Assembly: GCA_021648425.1 (NCBI GenBank)
Contig: JAKISV010000061.1
Span: 1 to 13,765, forward strand
Direction of reading: 5' to 3'
Origin: Rhizobiaceae bacterium
GTDB lineage: Bacteria; Pseudomonadota; Alphaproteobacteria; Rhizobiales; Rhizobiaceae
Length of the DNA: 13,765 nucleotides
The notes beneath the pieces are model-generated. The model was given only the letters and a program-made list of their open reading frames with translations, did not search any database and was not told where the DNA came from. Numbering within the stretch: the first letter of the stretch is position 1; each line of letters begins with the position of its first letter. The position numbers were made by a program, and so were the translations under genes. This document shows, piece after piece, positions 13,326 to 13,765 of this stretch.

Positions 13326-13765
13326 CGCCCATATACATCTTCCAACCGCACAATGTCGTCTTCGCCAAGGTAATCACCTGTCTGTACTTCCACCAGCTCC
13401 AGCGGCTTTGCTGTGCGATTTTCGAGTCGGTGGATGGTGCCTTGCGGGATGAACACGCTCTCGTTTACACCAACCTCTCGTTCCTTTCCGTCACAACAAA
13501 TCGTCGGGGTGCCTTTGACAACAATCCAGTGTTCGGCCCGGTGGTAGTGGTACTGACTGGACAATGCCGCACCAAGCTGCACCAGAACGCATTTGACTTT
13601 ATAGCCCGGCTCATCAGCTTTGACATCGTAATGCCCCCAGGGCCGTGCCACCCGCAAATGTATATCAGCCTGTGCCCGGTCCTCCCCAACCAGCCGCTTT
13701 ACCACCCGGCCAAGACCATCCAGATTGTTTTTGTGGGCCACCAACAGAGCATCGGGCGTATCGAT
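13319..13765 (-). CDS. manC: Mannose-1-phosphate guanylyltransferase/mannose-6-phosphate isomerase, C-terminal part (gene enters from outside the window)
   Basis: The frame is open to the right edge and begins IDTPDALLVAHKNNLDGL, the typical end of the nucleotidyltransferase half of ManC/AlgA/CpsB enzymes, so this is the last 148 residues of a roughly 470-residue protein. What remains is the type II phosphomannose isomerase cupin, with metal-ligand motif QYHYHRAEHW, the second strand pair FIPQGTIHRLEN and the conserved ending LVEVQTGDYLGEDDIVRLED. The enzymes make GDP-mannose in the cytosol for surface polysaccharides. An internal TTG at 13744 is not the true start. Confidence 0.93.
   Translation of the reverse strand: MDTPDALLVAHKNNLDGLGRVVKRLVGEDRAQADIHLRVARPWGHYDVKADEPGYKVKCVLVQLGAALSSQYHYHRAEHWIVVKGTPTICCDGKEREVGVNESVFIPQGTIHRLENRTAKPLELVEVQTGDYLGEDDIVRLEDVYGRV

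Noticed and set aside
1..13765. Defence island, phage or mobile element content
   Set aside because: No transposase, integrase, toxin-antitoxin pair, repeat array or terminal inverted repeats were found; the accessory-looking genes at 2.4-5.5 kb give no defence-type motif.

Overview
The window looks like chromosomal DNA from an alphaproteobacterium, probably of the Hyphomicrobiales (Rhizobiales) group. The evidence is a short prolyl-tRNA synthetase without the full editing insertion, followed on the same strand by a LolC/LolE-type permease (an order familiar from rhizobia), a rhizobial-type PIMT-like methyltransferase and alphaproteobacterial-type Liv transporter proteins. Base composition is moderate. 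I see no insertion sequence, phage gene, CRISPR array, tRNA or rRNA.

Layout. (1) 1-1927, minus strand: proS followed closely by the 5' part of a lolC/lolE-family gene that leaves the window. (2) 1928-2448: a long non-coding stretch holding a probable short structured transcript that ends at a strong intrinsic terminator, then a large inverted repeat. (3) 2449-4609: three small exported proteins. Two are convergent, divergent-in-sequence relatives with an alpha/beta-hydrolase layout (one with a signal peptide, one a lipoprotein). The third is a cysteine-containing lipoprotein of unknown function. (4) 4704-6563, minus strand: a PIMT-like methyltransferase, then a promoter and two small histidine-containing membrane proteins. 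The second of these is frameshifted next to a 10-bp-period direct repeat. (5) 6843-11976, plus strand: a complete branched-chain-amino-acid-type ABC importer (Tat-exported binding protein, two permeases, two ATPases), with alternative hairpins between the binding-protein and permease genes. (6) 11994-13765, minus strand: an MFS transporter and the C-terminal part of a mannose-1-phosphate guanylyltransferase/mannose-6-phosphate isomerase.

How the genes work together. The five Liv genes form one uptake machine whose substrate cannot be told from sequence; the convergent MFS carrier may or may not be related to it. ProS and LolC are housekeeping genes. The 2.4-5.5 kb part is accessory in character: small exported or membrane proteins of unknown role, each with recognisable start signals and several with good promoters or palindromes. 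The most unusual things seen are the repeat-associated frameshift at 5003-5019, the paralogous hydrolase-like pair, the switch-like hairpins at 8216-8265 and the structured leader or RNA at 2195-2337. I did not find a clearly new multi-gene system.
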